Source: Gallionellaceae bacterium (lineage in GTDB: Bacteria > Pseudomonadota > Gammaproteobacteria > Burkholderiales > Gallionellaceae). Taken from it: a stretch of DNA of 25,795 nucleotides. Position 1 is the stretch's first letter; every line of letters begins with the position of its first letter. Location: NCBI GenBank assembly GCA_031277195.1, contig JAITMU010000015.1, positions 1-25,795 on the forward strand, read 5' to 3'. The position numbers and the translations under genes are program-made. The notes under the pieces are model-generated. The model ran no database searches. It was given only the letters and a program-made list of their open reading frames with translations, and was not told the DNA's origin. Positions 5,818 to 12,830 of the stretch are shown one piece after another.

Positions 5818-7233
5818 TCACAAGCTGTAGTACATGTCATATTCAACCGGATGCGTCGTCATGCGGAAGCGGGTGACTTCTTCCATCTTCAGCTCGATGT
5901 ACGCATCTATCATTTCGTTGCTGAATACGCCGCCGCGCGTCAAAAATTCGCGATCCTTGTCCAGATATTCCAGCGCCTGTTCCAGACTGGAGCAAACAGT
6001 CGGAATGTTCGCATCTTCTTCCGGCGGCAGGTCGTACAAATTTTTATCCGCGGGATCGCCGGGATGTATTTTGTTTTGCACGCCGTCCAGCCCCGCCATC
6101 ATCAGCGCCGCAAACGTCAGATAAGGATTCGCTGTCGGGTCAGGAAAGCGCACTTCGATGCGGCGCGCTTTGTCGGATTGCACATACGGCACGCGAATCG
6201 AGGCCGAGCGGTTGCTTGCGGAATATGCCAGCTTCACCGGCGCTTCAAATCCTGGCACCAGGCGCTTGTAAGAGTTGGTACCCGGATTGGTGATCGCATT
6301 CAGCGCGCGCGCGTGCTTGATGATGCCGCCGATGTAATACAGCGCGAACTCGGACAGACCGGCGTAGCCGTTGCCCGCAAACAGATTCTTGCCGTTCTTC
6401 CAGATGGATTGATGCACATGCATGCCGGAGCCATTGTCGCCGACGATGGGTTTGGGCATGAAGGTCGCCGTTTTGCCGTATTGATGCGCGACGTTGTGCA
6501 CCACGTATTTCAGAATCTGCGTCCAGTCGGCGCGCTTCACCAGCGTGCTGAAACGGGTGCCGATTTCGCATTGGCCTGCGGTCGCCGCTTCGTGGTGATG
6601 CACTTCGACCGGCACGCCCGCATCTTCCAGCGCCAGACACATGGCGGCGCGGATGTCGTTCAGGCTGTCCACCGGCGGCACCGGAAAATAGCCGCCCTTG
6701 ACCGTCGGACGGTGGCCGGTGTTGCCGCCTTCAAATTTTTCGCCGGACGACCAGGCCGCTTCTTCGGAATGAATCTTGCAGAAGCTGCCGGACATGTTCA
6801 CTTCCCAGGTCACCGAATCGAAAATGAAGAATTCCGGTTCCGGGCCGAAGTAGGCGACATCGCCCAGGCCGGAAGACTTGAGATAGGCTTCGGCGCGGCG
6901 GGCGAGGGATCGCGGGTCGCGGTTGTAGCCCTTGCCGTCTGACGGCTCGATCACGTCGCAGGAAAGCACCAGCGTGTTTTCTTCCATGAACGGATCAAGG
7001 TAGGCGGAATCGGGATCCGGCATCAGCAGCATGTCGGAGGCTTGCACACCTTTCCAGCCCGCAATCGACGAACCATCGAACGCAAGACCTTGCTCGAACT
7101 GCTCGTCGCTGAACATGCTGATCGGTATGCCGACGTGCTGTTCCTTGCCGCGCGTGTCGGTAAAGCGGAAATCCACAAATTTGACTTCGTTTTCCTTTAC
7201 CAGCTTCAGCACGTCGGCCGCTGTCTTGGACAT
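5818..7233 (-). CDS. glnA: Glutamine synthetase type I
   Basis: The 471-residue enzyme makes glutamine from glutamate, ammonia and ATP in the cytoplasm and normally forms a dodecamer. Visible signatures are DGSSIAGW (53-60), the metal-binding EPEFFIFD (132-139), VEVHHHEAATAGQCEIG (209-225), the ATP-site stretch KPIVGDNGSGMHVH (261-274), and NPYLTFAA (369-376). Y400 in NLYDLPP is the tyrosine adenylylated by GlnE in this family, so activity is probably controlled by covalent modification. The length matches the family. AAGGA precedes the ATG at good distance. The upstream 119 bases show no convincing sigma54 element. The ntrB/ntrC pair that often follows glnA and a DUF4124 gene in relatives is absent here; the heme module lies there instead. 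Confidence 0.98.
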   Translation of the reverse strand: MSKTAADVLKLVKENEVKFVDFRFTDTRGKEQHVGIPISMFSDEQFEQGLAFDGSSIAGWKGVQASDMLLMPDPDSAYLDPFMEENTLVLSCDVIEPSDGKGYNRDPRSLARRAEAYLKSSGLGDVAYFGPEPEFFIFDSVTWEVNMSGSFCKIHSEEAAWSSGEKFEGGNTGHRPTVKGGYFPVPPVDSLNDIRAAMCLALEDAGVPVEVHHHEAATAGQCEIGTRFSTLVKRADWTQILKYVVHNVAHQYGKTATFMPKPIVGDNGSGMHVHQSIWKNGKNLFAGNGYAGLSEFALYYIGGIIKHARALNAITNPGTNSYKRLVPGFEAPVKLAYSASNRSASIRVPYVQSDKARRIEVRFPDPTANPYLTFAALMMAGLDGVQNKIHPGDPADKNLYDLPPEEDANIPTVCSSLEQALEYLDKDREFLTRGGVFSNEMIDAYIELKMEEVTRFRMTTHPVEYDMYYSL

Positions 7234-7352
7234 GACTTTCTTTCCTTGCGTTGAATTAAAGAGGGGAATGGTGAGGGATTTGCAACCCGCGCCAAAGTGC
7301 GAATTTTGCCATATTTACGCGGAAATAGAGAGGAAAACCGCGTGTCCGGCGC

Positions 7353-8531
7353 TTATCCGCTCACATTGCCGACGCAAAGGCTGACTTCACGAAACCAGCG
7401 GTCATCTTTGGGCAACGCCGCGCAACGTCGCTGCAATGTCGCCAATCTGGCCTCATCGCACGGTAACGGCAAAAACAATTCCGCATCCACTTTGCCGTCC
7501 AGATAGTGCAGCGTGATTCGCGCCGTCGAACGCAGATCATCACCCAGCAATTCGGCGAGATGCGCCAACAGCGCCTCGCGATCCGGCAAAAACACATTGG
7601 GTTCATTGCTCAAATCGTCTTCCGGATCGATATGCGCCATCACATCCAGCACCCGATGCTGGCGCAACACCGCCTGCCGCGCCGCCTCGGCGATGAAGTG
7701 TCCTTCGGAAACGCTGATTTTCGGATCGACGATAATGTGCGCGTCCACCAGCGCGTTATCCGCCATCTTGCGGGTGCGCAGTTCATGCAACCCGCGCACG
7801 CCGGGTGTCGCCAGCAACGTCTCCCGAATCGCCTCCACTTCTTCGGCGGACAAGCCCGTGTCGATCAATTCCGATAACGCCTCAAACGCCAGTTTGCCGC
7901 CCATGTACGCGATCATCATGCCAACCACCGCCGCGCCGATCAGGTCGAGGAAGGTATAGCCGAGCAGGTTGCCCGCGATGCCGACAATGACGACCAGCGA
8001 GGAAAACGCATCGGAACGCGAGTGCCATGCGTTAGCCACCAGCATTTGCGAACGCACGCGCCTGGCCACCGCCAGGAGATAACGGAACAATCCTTCCTTG
8101 GCCGCCAGCGCAAAAATTGCGATTCCGAGCGCCAGCGGATGCACCGGCTGCATCAATTCAGGCTGCTGCAAACGCATACCCGCCGTCACCAGCAAACCGA
8201 CCCCCAGCGCAAACAAGCCCGCGCCGAGTATCAGCGTCGCCGCCGTTTCCATGCGCGCATGGCCGTAAGGATGTTCGGCGTCTGCGTGGCGATTGCCGTG
8301 ACGATTGGCGAACAACACGAGGAAATCCGACAGCAAATCGGAGAGGGAATGCAGACCGTCCGCCATCAAGGCCTGCGATTTGGCGAAGAAACCCACCGCC
8401 AGTTGCAACACGCTCAACAACAGATTCACCGCCACGCTGACCCAAGTGCTTTTCTGCGCCGCAGCGTAACGCTCCGGGTTGGCGGGTTCAAATTCGGTCG
8501 AGCTGTCGGGCGTATTGCTATGACTTTTCAT
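7353..8531 (-). CDS. Cation diffusion facilitator, probable zinc exporter
   Basis: The product has 392 residues from the ATG at 8531; a GTG nine codons upstream is less likely. About six membrane segments span roughly residues 25-210. The transport site motifs are HSLSD (H61, D65) and HSRSD (H170, D174), the His-Asp pattern linked to zinc-selective members. HPYGHAR (87-93) follows the second segment. The cytoplasmic ZT-dimer domain (about 215-290) contains DAHIIVDP and HRVLDVMAHIDPEDD. About 90 more residues form a C-terminal extension of unknown role. It should export Zn2+ (or a similar divalent metal) by proton antiport. The gene stands alone, upstream of glnA on the same strand and divergent from the rhodanese gene. 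Confidence 0.9.
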   Translation of the reverse strand: MKSHSNTPDSSTEFEPANPERYAAAQKSTWVSVAVNLLLSVLQLAVGFFAKSQALMADGLHSLSDLLSDFLVLFANRHGNRHADAEHPYGHARMETAATLILGAGLFALGVGLLVTAGMRLQQPELMQPVHPLALGIAIFALAAKEGLFRYLLAVARRVRSQMLVANAWHSRSDAFSSLVVIVGIAGNLLGYTFLDLIGAAVVGMMIAYMGGKLAFEALSELIDTGLSAEEVEAIRETLLATPGVRGLHELRTRKMADNALVDAHIIVDPKISVSEGHFIAEAARQAVLRQHRVLDVMAHIDPEDDLSNEPNVFLPDREALLAHLAELLGDDLRSTARITLHYLDGKVDAELFLPLPCDEARLATLQRRCAALPKDDRWFREVSLCVGNVSG

Positions 8532-8625
8532 GGTCGTTGGGATAGTATGCTGCAGCACTGGCAGGATAACATTTGCCGCGCAATTTGAGCAGCCAATGAC
8601 TTCGACTTAACAAGGCAGAATACCC

Positions 8626-9078
8626 ATGAGCACACTCTCCGACATCCTCAACCTCGCGCACGCGCGCGGCAAAGAACTGGGATTGCCCTACCAGGGCGCA
8701 TTGCAACCGGAAGAAGCCAGCGCGCTGATGCAATCCTCGCCCGCCGCCAAACTGGTGGACGTGCGCACGCGCGCAGAACTGGACTGGGTGGGACGCATTC
8801 CAGGCGCAGCGGAAATCGAATGGGCGAGCTATCCGGGCATGCAACCCAATTCGCACTTTCTGACACAACTCCAGCAGATCGCAGGCAATGACGATGTAGT
8901 GATGTTCATCTGCCGCAGCGGCGCCCGCTCCCACAACGCCGCCGCACTGGCAACGCAAGCCGGATACGCGCATTGTTATAACGTACTGGCGGGGTTCGAG
9001 GGCGACAAGGATGACGCGGATCATCGCGGCACGATCAATGGCTGGCGCAGGGCGGGGTTGCCGTGGAGGCAGAGTTAG
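8626..9078 (+). CDS. Rhodanese-like sulfurtransferase
   Basis: The 150-residue single-domain rhodanese has LVDVRTRAELDWVGRIPGA (43-61) and active-site loop CRSGARS with C96. The cysteine would carry a persulfide for transfer to an acceptor. There is no signal peptide, so it is cytoplasmic. AAGG precedes the ATG. The C-terminus (YNVLAGFEGD, GWRRAGLPW) is typical of small proteobacterial rhodaneses. The physiological acceptor is unknown and no sulfur gene lies nearby. The stop codon touches an inverted repeat. Confidence 0.92.
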   Translation: MSTLSDILNLAHARGKELGLPYQGALQPEEASALMQSSPAAKLVDVRTRAELDWVGRIPGAAEIEWASYPGMQPNSHFLTQLQQIAGNDDVVMFICRSGARSHNAAALATQAGYAHCYNVLAGFEGDKDDADHRGTINGWRRAGLPWRQS

Positions 9079-9146
9079 TAGGGCGGGGCTTGCCCCGCGC
9101 GGTGGAACGCCTACTTGCGCATCGCGCGGAGCAAGTCTCGCCCTAC
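9078..9146. repeat. Inverted repeat after the rhodanese gene
   Basis: Arms at 9078-9101 and 9123-9146 match as reverse complements at 21 of 24 bases, beginning and ending with GTAGGGCG / CGCCCTAC. Each arm has an inner hairpin (GGGGC-TT-GCCCC in the left arm). Its first base is the last base of the rhodanese stop codon. It is a different sequence type from the other repeats in the window. Confidence 0.75.
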
Positions 9147-9177
9147 AAAATTGGTTAACGCAATTCACCGAATAACA

Positions 9178-9594
9178 ATGCCTCCCCTTCGTATATTTCT
9201 GTTGATCGCTTGTAGCATGGTGTCTCTCTCAGCGGTGGGACAGCGCAATTCAAACGCCGAGGAAAAATGTTTCCGTCTTGACTCTCATGCTGAGGCTCGC
9301 ACCTGTTTAGAAGCGAGCGAAAAAGAAAGTGCAGTTCTTCTGGGTCGGGCAGAAGTTGCTTTTCGTTCCGCGCTCACACAATGGGATGAAGTGCCTCAAA
9401 TTCGAGATCAAGCTCTCGCTGCCTTTGATGACTCCATCGTAGCGTTCCGCCACTATCGGAAAACCCAATGCGAAGTTCAAGCATCTTTGGCCGCCGGAGG
9501 TAACAGCGCAAATGATCGACGGCTGCTCTGCCTGATTGAATTAAACATGGAGCGAACCTCCCAACTGGAAATCGCCGAAAATTCGTTGGAATAA
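9178..9594 (+). CDS. Small exported LprI/DUF1311-like protein
   Basis: The product has 138 residues from the ATG at 9178. A hydrophobic N-terminus (about 4-20) looks like a signal peptide. Four cysteines in the mature part (C31, C43, C98, C118), the spacing of the first two, and the FRHYRKTQCEVQAS...GG...RLLCLIELNMERTSQL pattern are typical of the DUF1311 / LprI lysozyme-inhibitor-like domain, though no single residue proves it. Most such proteins have unknown function. The upstream ATG at 9115 starts within a repeat and is less likely. No strong ribosome binding site is seen. Codon use looks less GC-rich than in neighbouring genes, and repeats flank both ends, which hints at acquisition. Confidence 0.65.
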   Translation: MPPLRIFLLIACSMVSLSAVGQRNSNAEEKCFRLDSHAEARTCLEASEKESAVLLGRAEVAFRSALTQWDEVPQIRDQALAAFDDSIVAFRHYRKTQCEVQASLAAGGNSANDRRLLCLIELNMERTSQLEIAENSLE

Positions 9595-9655
9595 TCCTTC
9601 AAGCCTGCGATTTTTTTAGACTGGGAGTCACATATTCAGTTTGTAATTCCCTGCC

Positions 9656-9759
9656 ATTCCCGCGTGTTTTTGGCGGGAATCCAGTGGCTTACTACCCTGA
9701 AAAGCAGGGTTGAAATCAAAGGAAAAGACGCTGGATTTCCGCCAAAAACACGCGGGAAT
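9656..9759. repeat. Inverted repeat with ATTCCCGC/GCGGGAAT ends
   Basis: Arms of 29 bases (9656-9684, 9731-9759) are reverse complements with one mismatch. Each arm begins with ATTCCCGC and has GCGGGAAT (or a one-base variant) further in. This recalls the neisserial dRS3 layout ATTCCC-N8-GGGAAT, though the spacer here is longer. Inside is a third hairpin, ACCCTG (9694-9699) with CAGGGT (9705-9710). The 257 bases between the LprI-like gene and atpC contain this element, the atp terminator, and nothing else recognisable. Confidence 0.85.
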
Positions 9760-9800
9760 AACGATAAAAAATGAGAGCGGCGGAGGAATTAAATGTCAGA

Positions 9801-9829
9801 AATAAAAAAGCAGCCTTTCGGCTGCTTTT
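9801..9829 (-). terminator. Terminator of the atp operon
   Basis: AAAAGCAGCC (9806-9815) pairs with GGCTGCTTTT (9820-9829) around loop TTTC. Read on the minus strand, the stem ends in a run of T (complement of 9801-9809), a textbook rho-independent terminator just past the atpC stop. The T-run on the plus side means it may also work in the other direction. Confidence 0.92.
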
Positions 9830-9851
9830 CTTTTGATGCTCACACCACCAA

Positions 9852-10280
9852 TCAATGCCGCAACTGCTGGCGCAATTTTTCGATTGCGCGGAGTTGTTCC
9901 ACGGCGGCCAGCAATTCGGCTTGCGCTTTGGCGTAGTCCACACCGGCGGCACGATTCTGTATCGCTTCTTCAGCGGCTTTTTTGGCTTCGAGGGCGCGCG
10001 CTTCGTCCAGATCGGCACCGCGAATGGCGGTGTCAGCCAGGATGGTGACGACGTTGGGCTGCACTTCCAACATGCCGCCGGAGACGAAGATCAGTTCTTC
10101 CTGCTCCTGATCCGGCAGCTTGAGCCGCACCGAGCCGGGGCGGATGCGGGTGAGCAGCGGGGCGTGGCGGGGATAGATTCCCAGTTCGCCCATCTGTCCG
10201 GGTGCGATGACGACTTCGGCCAGCCCCGAAAACAGGGATTCCTCAGCGCTCACCACATCGACGTGTACGGTCATGGCCAT
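9852..10280 (-). CDS. atpC: ATP synthase F1 epsilon subunit
   Basis: The 142-residue protein has the N-terminal beta-sandwich (about 1-88, with HVDVVSAEESLFSG, GELGIYPRHAPLLT and the FVSGGMLEVQP stretch) and a C-terminal helical hairpin (about 92-140). Epsilon belongs to the central stalk and can inhibit ATP hydrolysis through the C-terminal helices. The ATG at 10280 has AAGGA six bases upstream; a second ATG lies two codons in. Last gene of the operon, nine bases after atpD. Confidence 0.97.
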   Translation of the reverse strand: MAMTVHVDVVSAEESLFSGLAEVVIAPGQMGELGIYPRHAPLLTRIRPGSVRLKLPDQEQEELIFVSGGMLEVQPNVVTILADTAIRGADLDEARALEAKKAAEEAIQNRAAGVDYAKAQAELLAAVEQLRAIEKLRQQLRH

Positions 10281-10289
10281 ATCGAATCC

Positions 10290-11690
10290 TTATTGCAGGG
10301 TCTTGGCTTTTTCCACGGCTTCTTCGATGCCGCCGACCATGTAGAACGCTTGTTCCGGCAGGTGGTCGTATTCGCCGTTGACGATGCCCTTGAAGCCCTT
10401 GATGGTTTCCTTCAGCGGCACATACTTGCCGGGCGAGCCTGTGAACACTTCGGCAACGTGGAACGGCTGCGACAGGAAACGCTGAATTTTGCGCGCGCGC
10501 GCCACGGCCAGCTTGTCTTCCGGCGCGAGTTCGTCCATGCCCAGAATCGCGATGATGTCGCGCAGTTCCTTGTAGCGTTGCAGGGTTTGCTGCACGCCGC
10601 GCGCCACTTGGTAATGCTCCTCGCCGACGACTTGCGGGTCGAGCTGGCGGGAAGTGGAATCCAGCGGATCGACCGCAGGGTAAATACCCAGCGAAGCGAT
10701 GTCGCGCGACAGCACCACGGTGGAATCCAGGTGCAGGAAGGTGGTCGCCGGAGACGGGTCGGTCAAGTCATCCGCAGGCACATACACGGCCTGAATCGAG
10801 GTAATCGAACCGACCTTGGTAGAGGTAATGCGCTCTTGCAACTTGCCCATTTCTTCCGCCAGCGTCGGCTGATAACCCACGGCGGAAGGCATACGACCCA
10901 ACAGCGCGGACACTTCGGTACCGGCCAGGGTGTAACGGTAAATGTTGTCCACGAAGAACAGAATGTCGCGGCCTTCGTCGCGGAATTTTTCCGCCATGGT
11001 CAGGCCGGACAGCGCCACGCGCAGACGGTTGCCCGGCGGTTCGTTCATCTGACCGAACACCATCGCCACTTTGTCCAGCACGTTGGAGTCTTTCATTTCG
11101 TGATAGAAGTCGTTGCCCTCGCGGGTACGCTCGCCCACGCCTGCGAACACCGACAAGCCGCTGTGCTGCTTGGCGATGTTGTTGATGAGTTCCATCATGT
11201 TCACGGTCTTGCCCACGCCCGCGCCACCGAACAGGCCGACCTTACCGCCCTTGGCGAACGGGCAAACCAGGTCAATCACCTTGATGCCGGTTTCCAGCAG
11301 GTCAACGGAAGGCGACAGTTCGTCGAAACGCGGCGCTTGCTGGTGAATGGAGCGGCGCTCGTCGGCCTTGACTTCGCCAGCGTCGTCGATCGGGCGACCC
11401 AGCACGTCCATGATGCGACCCAGCGTGCCGTGACCGACCGGAACAGAAATCGGGTTGCCGGTGTTGACCACGCCCATGCCGCGGCGCAGGCCGTCGGAGG
11501 AGCCCAGCGCAATGGTACGCACCACACCGTCGCCGATCTGTTGCTGCACTTCCAGCGTCAGGCCTTTTTCGGCAACGGAGGTCGCGTCATCCTGCACCAG
11601 CAGCGCATCATAAATTTCCGGAATCGCATCGCGCGGAAATTCGACGTCCACCACCGCACCGATACACTGAACAATTTTTCCTTGGCTCAT
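10290..11690 (-). CDS. atpD: ATP synthase F1 beta subunit
   Basis: The catalytic subunit has 466 residues. Walker A GGAGVGKT lies at 155-162, the catalytic GERTREGNDFYHEM stretch follows, and Walker B is in ILFFVDNIYRYTLAG. DELSEED-like acidic loop IAILGMDELAPEDK is present. Its length fits the betaproteobacterial form. It binds and makes ATP in alternation with the alpha subunit. It is separated from atpG by 260 bases carrying repeats, unlike the short gaps elsewhere in the operon. Confidence 0.99.
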   Translation of the reverse strand: MSQGKIVQCIGAVVDVEFPRDAIPEIYDALLVQDDATSVAEKGLTLEVQQQIGDGVVRTIALGSSDGLRRGMGVVNTGNPISVPVGHGTLGRIMDVLGRPIDDAGEVKADERRSIHQQAPRFDELSPSVDLLETGIKVIDLVCPFAKGGKVGLFGGAGVGKTVNMMELINNIAKQHSGLSVFAGVGERTREGNDFYHEMKDSNVLDKVAMVFGQMNEPPGNRLRVALSGLTMAEKFRDEGRDILFFVDNIYRYTLAGTEVSALLGRMPSAVGYQPTLAEEMGKLQERITSTKVGSITSIQAVYVPADDLTDPSPATTFLHLDSTVVLSRDIASLGIYPAVDPLDSTSRQLDPQVVGEEHYQVARGVQQTLQRYKELRDIIAILGMDELAPEDKLAVARARKIQRFLSQPFHVAEVFTGSPGKYVPLKETIKGFKGIVNGEYDHLPEQAFYMVGGIEEAVEKAKTLQ

Positions 11691-11724
11691 TTCGAGGTTT
11701 CCTATTTACGTTGATTCTTCCGCT

Positions 11725-11855
11725 TTACTCCCTCTCCCTGCTTTGCGGGGAGAGGGTTGGGGTGAGGGGATTTTGTGCTCCTTATCACTCCAAATTCAGG
11801 GGCAATTCTTCTTGCCCCTCACCCAAAACCACAACCCCCCAGTGGGGAGAGGGAA
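11725..11855. repeat. Inverted repeat inside the atp operon
   Basis: The left arm (about 11725-11770) and right arm (about 11814-11855) are imperfect reverse complements and share CCCTCTCCC, GGGAGAGGG and GGTGAGGG/CCCTCACCC with the repeat at 492-594. It lies in the atpG-atpD gap. Its hairpins must allow read-through if atpD and atpC are expressed from the upstream promoter. Confidence 0.82.
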
Positions 11856-11858
11856 CAA

Positions 11859-11968
11859 TTAAACCGCCGCCGCGCCTGGACAATTTGGTCTCGCCATAAC
11901 ATTCGCTACGCTCATGTTAGTCTCGCCCGATCGTCCCCGCCCGCGCGGCGTTAAACCGCCGCCGCGCC
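11859..11968. repeat. 18-base direct repeat of the atpG 3' end
   Basis: TTAAACCGCCGCCGCGCC occurs at 11859-11876 and again at 11951-11968. The second copy is the atpG stop codon and last five codons (minus strand). The 74 bases between the copies hold a small AACAT...ATGTT palindrome and no gene. This looks like a partial duplication, or a remnant left by insertion of a repeat at the end of atpG. Confidence 0.8.
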
Positions 11969-12817
11969 GCCGACAATCTCCGAAATCTCCTTCGTGATCG
12001 CCGCTTGACGCGCCTTGTTGTAAACCAATTTGAGTTCGCCGATGACGTTTTTGGCGTTGTCGGACGCCGCTTTCATCGCCACCATGCGCGCGCTCTGTTC
12101 CGAGGCCATGTTTTCGGTGACGGCGTTGTAAACCAGCGATTCAATATAACGCACCAGCAACTCGTCCACGACTTCCCGCGCATCGGGTTCGTAGATGTAA
12201 TCCCAGGTCGCGCCGGTTTTTTCTTCCAGATTCTCTCCGGGCAGCGGCAGCAACTGCTCTATCGTGGGTTCCTGTTTCATCGTGTTGACGAAACGGTTGT
12301 AGGCAATGTGAATGGCGTCGATTTCACCGGCGGTATACGCATCCAGCATGACCTTGACCGCGCCGATCAATTTTTCGACGTGCGGCGTGTCACCCAGTCC
12401 GGTCAGATGGGATTTCACATCCGCGCCCATGCGCGACAGGAAACCGTAGCCTTTGTTGCCCACCGGACAGACGGCAATCTTGCTGCCCTGTCCTTCCCAT
12501 TGCTTCATCTGCCCCACCACCAAACGCAGAATGTTGGTGTTCAAGCCGCCGCACAAGCCTTTGTCGGAGGTGACGACAATCACGCCGACGTTCTTGATGT
12601 TGTCACGCTTCACCAAGAAAGGATGCTTGTACTCGGGATTTGCGCGGGACAAATGCGCGGCCACTTGGCGGATTTTTTCCGCATAGGGGCGAGCGGCGCG
12701 CATCCGTTCCTGCGCCTTGCGCATTTTGGATGCGGCCACCATTTCCATGGCGCGTGTGATCTTGCGCGTATTTTCAACGCTCTTGATCTTGGCGCGTATT
12801 TCCTTGCTGCCTGGCAT
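11951..12817 (-). CDS. atpG: ATP synthase F1 gamma subunit
   Basis: The 288-residue rotor-shaft protein starts PGSKEIRAKIKSVENTRKIT, the conserved N-terminal helix, includes TSDKGLCGGLN near residue 83-93, and ends in the long C-terminal helix with SDNAKNVIGELKLVYNKARQ. It couples c-ring rotation to the catalytic sites. The gap to atpA is 13 bases. The codons for the last residues (GGAAAV) are repeated 92 bases downstream. Confidence 0.98.
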   Translation of the reverse strand: MPGSKEIRAKIKSVENTRKITRAMEMVAASKMRKAQERMRAARPYAEKIRQVAAHLSRANPEYKHPFLVKRDNIKNVGVIVVTSDKGLCGGLNTNILRLVVGQMKQWEGQGSKIAVCPVGNKGYGFLSRMGADVKSHLTGLGDTPHVEKLIGAVKVMLDAYTAGEIDAIHIAYNRFVNTMKQEPTIEQLLPLPGENLEEKTGATWDYIYEPDAREVVDELLVRYIESLVYNAVTENMASEQSARMVAMKAASDNAKNVIGELKLVYNKARQAAITKEISEIVGGAAAV

Positions 12818-12830
12818 GAGCTACTCCGGT

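Noticed and set aside
7234..7352. Possible sigma54 promoter before glnA (minus-strand TGGCGCGGGTTGCAA and TGGCAAAATTCGC)
   Set aside because: Both have GG-N8-GC and not the needed GG-N10-GC spacing, so neither fits a sigma54 site.
9793..9936. Small plus-strand frame from ATG 9793 with an excellent GGAGG ribosome-binding sequence six bases upstream
   Set aside because: Its first codons are the atp terminator hairpin and the rest is antisense to atpC, with no recognisable protein character. The ribosome-like site is probably chance.
9855..11714. Long plus-strand frame (619 codons) opposite atpC and atpD
   Set aside because: Same mirror-frame effect; no ribosome site or domain.
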